A DNA stretch of 64,000 nt, taken from a virus. The translations under genes and the position numbers were made by a program. Positions 1 to 9,126 of this stretch are shown here, in pieces. The number at the start of each line of letters is the position of its first letter. Position 1 is the first letter of the stretch. The notes below the pieces were generated by a model. That model saw nothing but the letters and a program-made list of their open reading frames with translations, did not search any database and was not told where the DNA came from. Where the stretch lies: positions 64,001 to 128,000 of the IMG/VR virus record IMGVR_UViG_3300032431_000001; one strand, 5' to 3'.

Positions 1-171
1 TCTGGGGTCGCCCCGATGTCGGGTGCAACTACCGTTCAATTAGAACTGGCGTCGCTCAACGGTCAAATTCTGGAAATGGAGAAAAACCCGTATGCCGAAT
101 CCGCCAAGCTGTTTGAGTTGATAGATCGCCGCAAGACGCTAGAAAGTCAAATCGGTCAAGTCCGCGAATAA
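1..171 (+). CDS. C-terminal end of an upstream gene (partial)
   Basis: An open frame enters from the left edge and stops with TAA at 169-171, giving 56 residues. The visible part is hydrophilic and charged (LNGQILEMEKNPYAESAKLF, then ELIDRRKTLESQIGQVRE) and probably alpha-helical or coiled-coil. It lies 37 bp upstream of the major-capsid-like gene, where scaffold or head-maturation genes usually sit, so a scaffold role is possible. That is inference from position only. Confidence 0.6.
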   Translation, partial: SGVAPMSGATTVQLELASLNGQILEMEKNPYAESAKLFELIDRRKTLESQIGQVRE

Positions 172-208
172 TCGATCTCCGTACCATCAGTAAATACAGA
201 AAAAGTCA

Positions 209-1291
209 ATGTCAACAGCCCCTACAAACACTTCGGTGTTCGGCTTTCAGTCCGAACAAATTCAAGCAGAAGCGACCGCTTACGACGGCTTCTATATTCG
301 GAACGACTTCGATCCTATTATTGGCAGATATCTTCGGAACGCAGACGACATCCTGTTATGGCCTTTGCTCCGCAAACTGCCAGCAGAGTCTGACGTGATC
401 CGAGAATTGGTTGAAAACGACGATCCTGCGGTTGGCTTCATGCAGAAAAACACGTTGGTTGCGGTCGAAAACCCAACAACCTACAACGTGCTCCGACCAC
501 TTGACGAAGGTCAGCAAATTAAGAGCTTGGGCGGCGTGATCAATATCGGTTACTACATTCAATCTTTATGGGAACAACTTGATCGCCCTTACGGCCCACA
601 GTTGGCAATGAAAACCGAAAAAGGCATGAGCGCTACATTGAAAGCGCTAGAAAGGTGCTTGTTTCGTGGCAACGCCACATTAAACCCTTTAGAATTCAAC
701 GGGTTAGAGTCGTTGATCGCCCCGGATCACTCGTTTGAAATCGATATCGCAGACGGCAAAAAAATTGCGTCCTTGTTGCGGGCGGTTGTTCGGATAGCGA
801 TCACCGACGAGCAAATTTTGCGTGGAGTAACCCACATTTTTACTTCTGCGCTTGGCATAGAACTGATCGAAGATCAGACTGACTCCCAGATGCAATACAT
901 GAATCTGGAACGAGTTACGCCTGGATTGAAAGTGCCATCTGTTATTACCCAGCGCGGGCAAACGCCTTTAATGAGTTCCCCGTTCATTCGTGACACTCCG
1001 GCGGATGCAGCATTAGGTCGCGACTACGATCTTGTTCACTACTGGCTACTGGACTTGAATCAGTTGTCGTGGAGAGGCGTGATCCCGAAAGGCGGGATGC
1101 CTGACAATTTCAATCCTCAAATTTTTGACGTTGCCAAGTACGCATACCACGCTGGGCTAGAACATTACATGGTTGACAAGCGGTTTATTTTACAGTTTGG
1201 TACTTTGTTCGCAGGTAACGGCGGCGAATCGATTTGGAAGCTTTCGATCAAGGTTCCTGCCGGTACGATCGGCTCTATCGGGACTTTGTAA
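209..1291 (+). CDS. putative major capsid protein
   Basis: A 360-residue soluble protein with no signal peptide or membrane segment. Its size, its place just before small head-completion-type genes and just after a helical scaffold-like end, and its two-domain alpha/beta look (starts MSTAPTNTSVFGFQ, ends SIKVPAGTIGSIGTL) fit a major capsid or encapsidation protein. I see no diagnostic motif, so the call rests on context. It is followed 1 bp later by the next ATG, which suggests an operon. Confidence 0.5.
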   Translation: MSTAPTNTSVFGFQSEQIQAEATAYDGFYIRNDFDPIIGRYLRNADDILLWPLLRKLPAESDVIRELVENDDPAVGFMQKNTLVAVENPTTYNVLRPLDEGQQIKSLGGVINIGYYIQSLWEQLDRPYGPQLAMKTEKGMSATLKALERCLFRGNATLNPLEFNGLESLIAPDHSFEIDIADGKKIASLLRAVVRIAITDEQILRGVTHIFTSALGIELIEDQTDSQMQYMNLERVTPGLKVPSVITQRGQTPLMSSPFIRDTPADAALGRDYDLVHYWLLDLNQLSWRGVIPKGGMPDNFNPQIFDVAKYAYHAGLEHYMVDKRFILQFGTLFAGNGGESIWKLSIKVPAGTIGSIGTL

Positions 1292-1292
1292 A

Positions 1293-1556
1293 ATGCGCGT
1301 TCAACCTACAGATAAATGGATCAATTCGATCGCCGTCCCAAACTGTGGAATTATCCGCAAGCCATTCAACTCCGAAGTCGCCGACGTTCCAGATGATGTT
1401 GGCGAATGGTTGATTGAAGCAGGTTTTGCAGTACCGATTGAGGCACCTTCGGCGCAAGCTGAAGTAATTCTGGAACTGCCACTGCCAGAAACGCCCGCAG
1501 AGCCAGTCAAGCCCAAAAAGTCTTCTAAGTCAATTGTAAATCCCGAAGAAAGCTGA
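1293..1556 (+). CDS. small acidic head-region protein
   Basis: 87 residues. The frame is open further upstream, but ATG 1293 lies one base after the capsid-like stop and is the natural start. The C-terminal third is Pro/Glu/Lys rich (LPETPAEPVKPKKSSKS) and likely disordered; the N-terminal part contains the phrase VPDDVGEWLIEAGFAVPI. Unrecognised; by position a head accessory or decoration protein. Confidence 0.6.
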   Translation: MRVQPTDKWINSIAVPNCGIIRKPFNSEVADVPDDVGEWLIEAGFAVPIEAPSAQAEVILELPLPETPAEPVKPKKSSKSIVNPEES

Positions 1557-1623
1557 TCGAGCGGGGCTTTAAAACCCCAATCGCATTTATGTCTAAACAC
1601 ACCTTCGCAGTAGAATTTTCAAA

Positions 1624-2190
1624 ATGGTTAATCCTTTGCCAGTAGGTCTTGCTCTGAGCAAGATGGCCGACGAGATGAAGAACCACGCACCGAAATCGGT
1701 AGTGTGTTCGTTCATTCGACCTGCAAACGCGACAGCTTATACTGTTGGCGACATCATTTATCCTGCTGTTCCAGCGGGTCCGCTCGTTCAAGTGAAAGCG
1801 CTGCATTTTAAAGACGCACTTCCTTTCGGTAGTTCCGGCTTTATCGTAGAAGCACAGCTCAAACTGTTTTCGGATCAAGGTACGAATCTCGGTGCTGATC
1901 TACATTTATTTTCCGTCCCACTGATAGCCACGTCCGTCGATAACGAGCCGTTCGTAATTAGTGCGAACGATATGGTAAACCATGTCAATACAATTTCATT
2001 CCCAGATACCGCAGCGGAATCTATGGGTGGCTTTACGCGATACGCGATCGCGCCAAGCAAGGTAGTGAGTACATCCAGCGGTTCTACAAGTTTGTACGGT
2101 ATTTTAGTTGCTAAAAACGCTTATGTACCGATCGCCAGCGAAAGAATAGTCATCCAGTTAGGCATTGTTCCGCGAGTTGTAATTCCCTAA
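1624..2190 (+). CDS. putative virion structural protein
   Basis: 188 residues, predicted mostly beta, soluble (DIIYPAVPAGPLVQVKALHF; VIQLGIVPRVVIP at the C-terminus). It sits between the capsid-like gene and a connector-like gene. I do not recognise the family. A GC-rich hairpin with stem GGGG/CCCC lies in its leader at about 1562-1577. The short spacing to the next ORF (2195) suggests co-translation. Confidence 0.55.
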   Translation: MVNPLPVGLALSKMADEMKNHAPKSVVCSFIRPANATAYTVGDIIYPAVPAGPLVQVKALHFKDALPFGSSGFIVEAQLKLFSDQGTNLGADLHLFSVPLIATSVDNEPFVISANDMVNHVNTISFPDTAAESMGGFTRYAIAPSKVVSTSSGSTSLYGILVAKNAYVPIASERIVIQLGIVPRVVIP

Positions 2191-2194
2191 ACTT

Positions 2195-2836
2195 ATGTAT
2201 CTGACGCCCTTAGAAGTACGGCAACGATTAATCTCGATCGGAACTTATACGGTCGAGACGGCTCCCTCTTTGGAGCAGTTGACTTATGTACTCGAAGGAA
2301 TTGAGGAACGCCTCGATATTTGGCTCGGCTATCATCCAGGTAGAAAGACTTACATAGAGGATTACCGTAGTTCATGCTCCGGGACAGTAACCCTCGCAAA
2401 GTACCCAGTAATCCTGGTAAGGCGGGTCGAAATTTACAACAATATCGACCCCTCTTACCCTCCCGTGTACGCAACCGAAAATATTATGTCAAATTGGTTG
2501 CAAGGCACAATCTTGAAAGTTGGTTATCCGGGGTGGATGGTAAAAGTCAGTTATGACGCTGGCTATGATCCGTTACCTAAGCGGTTCCAACGAGCCGCTT
2601 TTTCTTTACTGAGGAAAAGCCTAGAAACGAGTGGTCTGACTGGAGATTTGAGCTTTCTCGAAGAGCCAATCCGCGACGTAAGCTCAATCTCAGTGCCGGG
2701 AATTTCCAAGTCATTTCGACTGGGTGACAGTAAAAGTGGAAAAAGTGGTGGCGGAGGTGGCTCCACTCTTGATCGTGAACTCGCATCATTACAGGAAGCT
2801 GGCGATCGTCGGAGCTTTATTTTCCCAAGAACATAA
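2195..2836 (+). CDS. head-tail connector-like protein
   Basis: 213 residues. It opens with YLTPLEVRQRLISIGT, then a helical segment, an aromatic/Pro patch (KVGYPGWMVKVSYDAGYDPLP) and helices FQRAAFSLLRKSL. This helix-rich layout, with the motif yDaGyd-lP near residue 120, resembles head-tail adaptor proteins of the gp6/gp15 type. The C-terminus has a flexible GKSGGGGGS linker followed by a short charged tail. The call is by resemblance and position. Confidence 0.5.
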   Translation: MYLTPLEVRQRLISIGTYTVETAPSLEQLTYVLEGIEERLDIWLGYHPGRKTYIEDYRSSCSGTVTLAKYPVILVRRVEIYNNIDPSYPPVYATENIMSNWLQGTILKVGYPGWMVKVSYDAGYDPLPKRFQRAAFSLLRKSLETSGLTGDLSFLEEPIRDVSSISVPGISKSFRLGDSKSGKSGGGGGSTLDRELASLQEAGDRRSFIFPRT

Positions 2837-2840
2837 ATAT

Positions 2841-5405
2841 ATGTCGTTAGAAGATAGCTATATTCAGACTCAAATTAATCTTTTAGAGCTGCACCTCGCC
2901 TTAGCTGGTGAGATTCCTAAGCGGTCTGGCGACTTTGAAAGCATCTACACAACCGAAAGCGGAAAAGAAGTAACTGTCAAACGATCGCCCGACGGAAAGT
3001 TCGCGTCGAAAAGCAGCACTCCAGGTACGGCTACTTCCGAAATAAAAGCGCCTCCAGCATTAGACCCGAAGGTTGCTCGTGAAAACGGTCAGGTAGTTAG
3101 AGAGGTTTTGACAGGTAAAGTCGGGGACGATCTGAAGAAAGATTTGGCGACTGATTTTAAACATAGACCCGATATTCAGCAGGCGATCGAGAAAGTTGAT
3201 TTTGCACAAATTCTCAAGGGCGATAAAGATGCCCTGAGCAATCTCAGTGATTTCACTAAGATTGCTTTTGAGCAAGCTGTGAACGCCACATCACAAGGCG
3301 CACAAGAAGTTTTGCGCGTTGCGATAAGTGTTGCTCAATTTACAGCAAGTGTTATTTTGCGGCAAATAGCTTTTGGGGGGACTTTGATCTTAGGATCTGC
3401 TGGAATTGTTGTTTTCAAAAAGGGAATGCGACCAGACAAGGCGATCACGCAGCAAGCCGCAGGTATCGCCCCAGGAACGATTAAGAAGATATTTTCATCA
3501 CCAAATATAACTCGAATTGCAAGCATCAGTCTTATCTTTAATGTCGTAGGTAAAGCTATCGAACTCGCAGCAAATGCTGTCCGCAAAGAAAAGCCACCAC
3601 TTGTCGAACCTTCTGCGGATGAGCAAATTAGAGAGACGCTTCGCTCTATCGGTGGCGATCGAATTAAATCAGGATTGATTGCTGGTGCGGCTAATTCTCC
3701 GAGTATCGTAGAAGGTATTGAAAATACAAAGATCGAAGATGTAGTTAAGGGTGATAAGGACACTATTGGTAACGCAATTGACTTCATGCAAGACCGTATG
3801 GATGATGCGATAAAAGCGGTATCTGAACACAAAAAAGAACTGGCGATCGGTGCGGTCGCAGTCGCCTGTATAACTGTAGGGACTGCGTTTGGCTTTGCGG
3901 CGGGTGTTGCTGGTCAGATGCTAATTGTCGATCTTATTGGAGAACTTATTGCAGGCAAAGGTATTCAAGAGGCTGCGAAAGTCGCGATAAAACAAGCTTC
4001 ACTCACAAGGGTCAAAGTTGTGGTAACTAATCCTATACTTGGATCTGTAATCGCACTTAATTTTTTGTTAAATATAAAAAACGTAATCAGCAAGCAAGTA
4101 AATATCGCAAATGGTTCTTTAGGTGAGGGTAGCTTTGGCGAAAACGAAGAAATGGTGAAAAAAATAGTTGCGGACGAGGGTTTGGATTATACAGAGGTAT
4201 TGGAGACGATCGCCCGCCGTAATGAGCAACAACCCAATCCCAAAAAAGCAGAGCAAGTTCAAAAACAAACATTAGAACTCCAAGGAAGAATCCAGGAAGG
4301 CGTCGCCAAAGTCCAGAAAATTGCTGCCGGGAAGTTGTCGTTAACTGCTTCTGATATTAGTCAAATCAGCAATATCGCCAAAAAAGAGGTTGAGATAAGA
4401 AATATACTTATAGAGAAAAAGGGCGCGCTAGAGCAAGCTGAGGGTCGAGGGTTTTCGCTCACCAAAAGGTTGAATGAGTTAGCGGAGATAGCTCAGAAAA
4501 AAGGAAAGGAGTCGCCTAGTTACAAGTGGCGAGTTAATGTTGTTAAAGCAGAGTTAAAATATGGAGAAAAGCTAGATAATCTCGGAGGGTTTGGTGGATA
4601 TGGCAAACTACTAAATTCGATGAAACAAACAAACCCCGCACCTGGTAAATACGAATTACCCGATAGTGAAGACGACCGCAAAATAACAAACTTATTCAAC
4701 CAGGGAGGTGCGGGGTCACGAACATCGACAAATGATAGATCCAAGGTAGTGGCTGGAGCTCAAAAGGCGGGGCAAGACCTTCAACAGTATTTAGCGACAC
4801 CAATCAATGCAAAAGTTGGTTTAGCGGGCGGTATTACTTGTGCTTTCCCAGGCGGAAACAACAAGTATTCACAAATGACTAAAGACGCCGCCGAGATAGA
4901 CCCAGGGATGAAATCATTTACAGAAACGGAATTGTTTAACGACAAGAGTGTAGATGGCTACATCAATATTGGAGATGTCTTATTGGCAAATGCGGGGCTT
5001 AAATTACAGGGCTATAACTCACTTGCCTCAACAAAGGAGCATACTAGAGAAATGATGTGGCACGAAAGCGGACACCTTCTTGAGGTTAAACTAGGGAAAG
5101 TAGAAGAATCTGTCGCGTTTCGAGAAGAGCGGGCTTCGGAAGTCCCTAATGATAGGAAGGAAATTCCCCCAACGGGATTAAGCCTTGGCTCCCAAGACTA
5201 TGCGCTAGGCGAGTTTTACTCACCCTATATCGGACTTAGGATGAGAGGTCTAGGGAAACACGCCCGCACCGAAAGGGCTACCGAAGTTTTATCGTCTGGC
5301 ATGGAACTACTCTCTAGTCCAACTATGGCAGAACGTGGTGCAAAAGCAGATAGAGAAACCATGCTCTACGCACTTTCCGCGATGAATGAAAAAGTATCAG
5401 ATTGA
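2841..5405 (+). CDS. large virion-associated protein with HEXXH metallopeptidase domain
   Basis: 854 residues from ATG 2841, four bases after the previous stop. Three parts are visible. An N-terminal region carries the motif RSPDGKFASKS (about residues 50-60), shared with the gene at 5789. A long helical middle holds two copies of a roughly 60-residue module (IREtL...GIENTKIEDVVKGDKD) and Ala/Gly-rich hydrophobic stretches (near residues 165-190 and 335-365) that could insert in membrane. The C-terminal domain has HESGH at residues 741-745 (bases 5061-5075) and a downstream ATEVLSSGMELL, whose Glu (about 815) is the likely third zinc ligand, as in gluzincin-type phage peptidases. A role as an internal or injected protein is inference. 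Confidence 0.6.
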   Translation: MSLEDSYIQTQINLLELHLALAGEIPKRSGDFESIYTTESGKEVTVKRSPDGKFASKSSTPGTATSEIKAPPALDPKVARENGQVVREVLTGKVGDDLKKDLATDFKHRPDIQQAIEKVDFAQILKGDKDALSNLSDFTKIAFEQAVNATSQGAQEVLRVAISVAQFTASVILRQIAFGGTLILGSAGIVVFKKGMRPDKAITQQAAGIAPGTIKKIFSSPNITRIASISLIFNVVGKAIELAANAVRKEKPPLVEPSADEQIRETLRSIGGDRIKSGLIAGAANSPSIVEGIENTKIEDVVKGDKDTIGNAIDFMQDRMDDAIKAVSEHKKELAIGAVAVACITVGTAFGFAAGVAGQMLIVDLIGELIAGKGIQEAAKVAIKQASLTRVKVVVTNPILGSVIALNFLLNIKNVISKQVNIANGSLGEGSFGENEEMVKKIVADEGLDYTEVLETIARRNEQQPNPKKAEQVQKQTLELQGRIQEGVAKVQKIAAGKLSLTASDISQISNIAKKEVEIRNILIEKKGALEQAEGRGFSLTKRLNELAEIAQKKGKESPSYKWRVNVVKAELKYGEKLDNLGGFGGYGKLLNSMKQTNPAPGKYELPDSEDDRKITNLFNQGGAGSRTSTNDRSKVVAGAQKAGQDLQQYLATPINAKVGLAGGITCAFPGGNNKYSQMTKDAAEIDPGMKSFTETELFNDKSVDGYINIGDVLLANAGLKLQGYNSLASTKEHTREMMWHESGHLLEVKLGKVEESVAFREERASEVPNDRKEIPPTGLSLGSQDYALGEFYSPYIGLRMRGLGKHARTERATEVLSSGMELLSSPTMAERGAKADRETMLYALSAMNEKVSD

Positions 5406-5410
5406 ATACT

Positions 5411-5749
5411 ATGGCAAACCCAGCATTTGGAATCGTGATTGGTGAAGAGATGACGCTATGGCTTTTAGAGATAGACTTAGGTAAGCAAAAGCCCACACAA
5501 TTAGCGCGAGGTGAAATCAAAGTTAAATTTCTTGTGGCAAATACAGAGGCATTGTATGAGGAGTTCTCAAGTCAATTCTTGAGTGTGCCGGGCGTACATT
5601 TTTCCACCTTAAAAGGTGGTTTTGGTTCCTACGCTGAAGTTAGGCATATTCTGGAAAGTATGTCTGGTGGAATGTGGGCGTTCAGCGAACGAAATGTCCC
5701 CAAAGAAAGAGGCGAATTGGGCGTCCCAGATAATCTTGCGCTTCTCTAA
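5411..5749 (+). CDS. small protein paired with the HEXXH gene
   Basis: 112 residues from ATG 5411; a TTG at 5402 that overlaps the upstream stop is an alternative start. Soluble and without recognised motifs (FGIVIGEEMTLWLLEIDLG at the N-terminus). Its tight coupling to the metallopeptidase gene suggests a chaperone, inhibitor or structural partner, but there is no direct evidence. Confidence 0.55.
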   Translation: MANPAFGIVIGEEMTLWLLEIDLGKQKPTQLARGEIKVKFLVANTEALYEEFSSQFLSVPGVHFSTLKGGFGSYAEVRHILESMSGGMWAFSERNVPKERGELGVPDNLALL

Positions 5750-5788
5750 TTGTTAACCGCTAATTAAAGTGATTCACAGAAAAAAACC

Positions 5789-7348
5789 ATGAACAATACA
5801 GCTTTCGACGCCAGTGAACTTCGTATTCAAAAGCTACTCTCAGACCTTCGATTCGACCTATTCGCGATCGAGCATTTGCAACTTGCCGAAGACGAAGCCA
5901 AGCCTAAACAATCGGGCAACTTCGAGACAACTACCAAAACAGAAGGCGGAAAAGAAATTAAAGTCACCCGATCGCCCGATGGAAAGTTCGCATCTAAAAG
6001 CGGTGGCGGTTCCGCGTCATCGGAATCAAAGTCTTCCACCAAGGGAGGTGCTGAACCGCCTGTATCTGCTGCGGACAGTTCAAAAGCTATTAGAGAAGGT
6101 CTTACTAAGGTTGCTGACGATCTTAAGGCTGGCTTGGCAAAGCTGGTTGACGATGATCCTGATGTCAGAGCTGGTGTTCAAAAAGCCATTATGGCCGACA
6201 TAGTTGGAAAGACTGGAGACGCGCTTACAAACGCTCGGCAATACATAGAGAACAAATTAAACGAAGCGGTTGCGGCGACAACTAAACAAAGTCGCGGAAT
6301 AGCGATCGGCGAGACGCTATTTGCTGGTTTGGCTGTCGCGGCGGTGGCTGGGGCTGCGACGATGGCTTTGGGTGCGAGTGTACCAATCACTGCCGGGGTA
6401 GCGGTTGGGTTCGGTGTGGCGACATTACAAATGGGTTCCCAAATATTGGGTGATGCAGCGAAAAAACGTACTAAAGAAGAATTAAAGAAATTCCAAGAAA
6501 GTACGCCGTGGGTAAAAGGCACTAATCCGAAATTACAGCAGATGGTTAAACGGCTAACAGAAGAAAATACCAAGGAGTCTAAACAGTTACTCGCAGACAT
6601 CAAGACTTCAGTTGATGCGGAAAGAGCGTCAATGGAAGAATTAGCCCCAAAGCTCGTACCACCAAAGTCTAACGAAGCGGCAAAAAAAGAGATAACAGGT
6701 GAAACTGGATCGGCTATCAAAAATGGTCTGATCGCCGGTGCAGCCGAAAATACAAACGTCGCCGCTGGAATCAAAACTACAGACATGGCGGATGTAGCAA
6801 AAGGAGAAGGTGACGCTTTTAGTAATGCTATGGACTTTATGAAAAATGCGATCTTTGATGCTGCCAAAGCTACTTCGACAGCAATTAAGGATTCTGCAAT
6901 TGGTAAGGCGATCATTGGGGTTCTGACAGCAGCTTACACAATGGGCGAAACATCCGGCGAAGCTGTGGGTAAATTTGCGCGGGAAAAAATAAGCGAGGCT
7001 TTGGATTCAACGCTGGTTGACGAAGAGATAGCAGAGACTTTGGCAGGCCTGACCCCAGAGAAGGTATCTGAAAACTTTGAGAAAGCTAAAGCATTTATGG
7101 CGGTAAAAGAAAATCAAGAGCAAGTAATAGCGACGATCAAGGAAAATATCGATGCTGCTGTTGCGGATATAAAATCAGGCAAGACGGCGGGCGATCTTAA
7201 GGCTAGAGTGAAAGATTTGGGCGATCGGATGAATAAAGCCGTCGAGACCTTGCAAGGTGAAATGAAAGCACAACGCGACAAGAAAGAATCCTTGAAACAA
7301 GAAAACAAGATAAGAGAAGAATTGAATTTCCAGAAAAGAGAGTTCTAG
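5789..7348 (+). CDS. paralogous internal-type virion protein
   Basis: 519 residues. Residues 40-75 closely match the N-terminal region of the 2841 gene, including GKEIKVTRSPDGKFASKS. Two copies of the same roughly 60-residue module follow (IREGLTKVADDLKAGL; IKNGLIAGAAENTNVAAG). A strongly hydrophobic Ala/Gly segment near residues 170-215 (GLAVAAVAGAATMALGASV) could form a membrane hairpin, and the C-terminus is a long charged coiled coil. There is no HEXXH site. It ends before a bidirectional terminator. Probably a shortened relative of the neighbour, packaged in the capsid or used in DNA delivery (inference). Confidence 0.6.
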   Translation: MNNTAFDASELRIQKLLSDLRFDLFAIEHLQLAEDEAKPKQSGNFETTTKTEGGKEIKVTRSPDGKFASKSGGGSASSESKSSTKGGAEPPVSAADSSKAIREGLTKVADDLKAGLAKLVDDDPDVRAGVQKAIMADIVGKTGDALTNARQYIENKLNEAVAATTKQSRGIAIGETLFAGLAVAAVAGAATMALGASVPITAGVAVGFGVATLQMGSQILGDAAKKRTKEELKKFQESTPWVKGTNPKLQQMVKRLTEENTKESKQLLADIKTSVDAERASMEELAPKLVPPKSNEAAKKEITGETGSAIKNGLIAGAAENTNVAAGIKTTDMADVAKGEGDAFSNAMDFMKNAIFDAAKATSTAIKDSAIGKAIIGVLTAAYTMGETSGEAVGKFAREKISEALDSTLVDEEIAETLAGLTPEKVSENFEKAKAFMAVKENQEQVIATIKENIDAAVADIKSGKTAGDLKARVKDLGDRMNKAVETLQGEMKAQRDKKESLKQENKIREELNFQKREF

Positions 7349-7375
7349 TGACTCGGATGGGAAGACAAAAAAATT

Positions 7376-7411
7376 GAAGCGGGCGATCACCACAAAGAGA
7401 TCGCCCGCTTC
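7376..7411. terminator. bidirectional terminator
   Basis: Stem GAAGCGGGCGATC / GATCGCCCGCTTC with A- and T-rich flanks, between the converging genes at 5789 (plus) and 7433 (minus). The stem contains the HIP1 core. Confidence 0.8.
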
Positions 7412-7432
7412 GATTTTCGCCCGCAAGAAATT

Positions 7433-7912
7433 CTACTTGCGATCGCCGTACATATCGGAAATATCGTCGCGGTTGAATTGTAATCCGCGTTGATATTCGT
7501 CTTGAGTCCAGCGCAAAACGTGCGGGTTAACTGTGCCTAGCGTCATCATTTCATAAATCCAAACATTGATATCCGCTTGAAATTCTGGATTAGACATAGC
7601 ATAGGACATAGCCAACGCGGGATGCACCCAGATTTTTTGCCCGCGCCCTGGAACGTAGTCTATCAGGGGGATTACGTTAGATACGATTTTATGCGTACCT
7701 AAATTTTGTCGGTCAATAGGAAGGTTTAGTCGTTCAGAAAGTCGAGAGAGTAACCTTGTCGCAAACTGAGTCCTTTTCCAGTCCGAGAAAGTCTTCTCAA
7801 GAACTTCGCTCATGTCTGAAGCGCAAAAATATCCGTCTTTGCCGCGAATCTCAATTTTGCGTCCGTTGTATTCAGGGAATTGATCGAAAAAGGATAGCAT
7901 TAGCTTAGCCAT
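7433..7912 (-). CDS. KilA-N domain regulator
   Basis: 159 residues from the ATG at 7912; the frame stays open upstream to 8002, but that part does not look coding. The pattern GKDGYFCASDM, then F-DW-RT----LLSRLS and KIWVHPALAMSYAMSNPEFQ, is that of KilA-N, a DNA-binding domain of phage and large-DNA-virus regulators. The C-terminus (WTQDEYQRGLQFNRDDI) recurs in the pseudogene at 9127-9407. Likely a transcriptional regulator or antirepressor. Confidence 0.8.
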   Translation of the reverse strand: MAKLMLSFFDQFPEYNGRKIEIRGKDGYFCASDMSEVLEKTFSDWKRTQFATRLLSRLSERLNLPIDRQNLGTHKIVSNVIPLIDYVPGRGQKIWVHPALAMSYAMSNPEFQADINVWIYEMMTLGTVNPHVLRWTQDEYQRGLQFNRDDISDMYGDRK

Positions 7913-8051
7913 GATTTGTACCTTTAATACAGAACTGGTCAGTGTCGATCGCCCTTTCGTAAGAAGGTTGATCGCCACGCTCAAAAATTGAGATGCCAAC
8001 ATTCTACCAAAATCTACCCTGTGATCGTAGGTTGCGGTTAATTCAAAAATT

Positions 8052-8090
8052 GAAGCGGGCGATCGAGATTAATAATCGATCGCCCGCTTC
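8052..8090. terminator. terminator after the C39 gene
   Basis: Long perfect stem GAAGCGGGCGATCGA / TCGATCGCCCGCTTC. It lies downstream of the minus gene 8125-8940 and upstream of KilA-N. Confidence 0.75.
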
Positions 8091-8124
8091 AACTTTTAAA
8101 TGCAATATTCACCTATCGGACTTC

Positions 8125-8940
8125 CTATCTGTACTTACCCTCAATCAAAACTTTAGCTACAGCAGAGTTGATCACTAAAACTCCTGACAGCGGTTGAAAA
8201 CTAAGCACGAAATTCTCCCATGCCTTCTGCGTAATCGGGCCCCAGATACCGTCCGGCGTCCCTGGCTGGAAGTGTGGAAACCGCGTCAAGCAAATTTGAA
8301 TCTGCTTAACCAAGCCACGGTCTTTCTTAACCTCATCGACAGAGACTGTCAGGTTCTTTTCAAAAATATCTTGCAAGCGTAACCCGCCAAATTCCCCGGG
8401 CTTCCAAACTCGTTTGTCGTTTGATGGGCCGTCAAAAAAGTGTATCCAAAGCTCTTGATTTGAGTCTGGGCCACACAGTCTTTCCATCATCCCGTAACTG
8501 TATGTCAATCCTTCCCCGCTGGCACTGGTATCGTATCCGCTTGCATACCATTCGCCGTAAGGGTCATGGACTATCCAGCCTTTCTCGTTGTAGCCGATGA
8601 TTACAAGGATATGACCAAACGCAGTGAACCAGCCGTGAACTATGCAGGGCTTCCCACCATCAAGCCACGCTTTCACTTGATCCCATTTAGCGCGACTGTC
8701 AAATCGAGGGCGGTAGCCATGCTTTTGAGCAAGAATTACCAAGTCGCCGGGAGAATGGCGAGACAAGCCATTGGCGAGACAATACTTGGTAAGATAGTCT
8801 TCTAACTGTTGCCCATTAGGTCTGAGAAGTGGCTCTCCAAAGAAGCCAAAACACATAGCAACAGACGTTGTGTTGCAGGTTCCTGTCGGACGAACTAAGT
8901 TATTAAGCTGAGATAAATATGGAACTTTTAGAATTTTCAT
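8125..8940 (-). CDS. C39-like peptidase with peptidoglycan-binding domain
   Basis: 271 residues. Residues 1-150 form a papain-like C39 fold with Cys22 in PTGTCNTTSVAM, His110 in FGHILVIIGY and Asp126 in VHDPYGE as the catalytic triad. Residues about 215-255 (LTRFPHFQPGTPDGIWGPIT) fit a PG-binding-1 domain. The combination suggests a cell-wall amidase or peptidase, i.e. a lysis or entry enzyme. The same C39 domain is fused to a GH19 lysozyme in the 22521 gene. No signal peptide, so release would need a holin or virion delivery. Confidence 0.8.
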   Translation of the reverse strand: MKILKVPYLSQLNNLVRPTGTCNTTSVAMCFGFFGEPLLRPNGQQLEDYLTKYCLANGLSRHSPGDLVILAQKHGYRPRFDSRAKWDQVKAWLDGGKPCIVHGWFTAFGHILVIIGYNEKGWIVHDPYGEWYASGYDTSASGEGLTYSYGMMERLCGPDSNQELWIHFFDGPSNDKRVWKPGEFGGLRLQDIFEKNLTVSVDEVKKDRGLVKQIQICLTRFPHFQPGTPDGIWGPITQKAWENFVLSFQPLSGVLVINSAVAKVLIEGKYR

Positions 8941-9126
8941 CGGAAATCTGGGTTAAAAACCCAGCCCTTCTAGGACGGCTTTAATTGGTTCTGAACAAGG
9001 TGGGTGATCTCGTTGTGGCGATCGCCCTCTTTTTCCTTTTTATTGTAAAATTAGCGTTAAGCGCGATCGATCCAAACGATTCACACTTAACTAAACAGTT
9101 AACTCTACATCCGAGGGTCAAACGCC

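Noticed and set aside
3335-3832. 165-codon minus frame opposite the HEXXH gene
   Set aside because: Ser/Ile/Ala-rich shadow of the real coding strand; the plus frame has recognised motifs.
6178-6915. 245-codon minus frame opposite the 5789 gene
   Set aside because: Complementary shadow of an Ala/Lys-rich gene; composition is typical of antisense frames.
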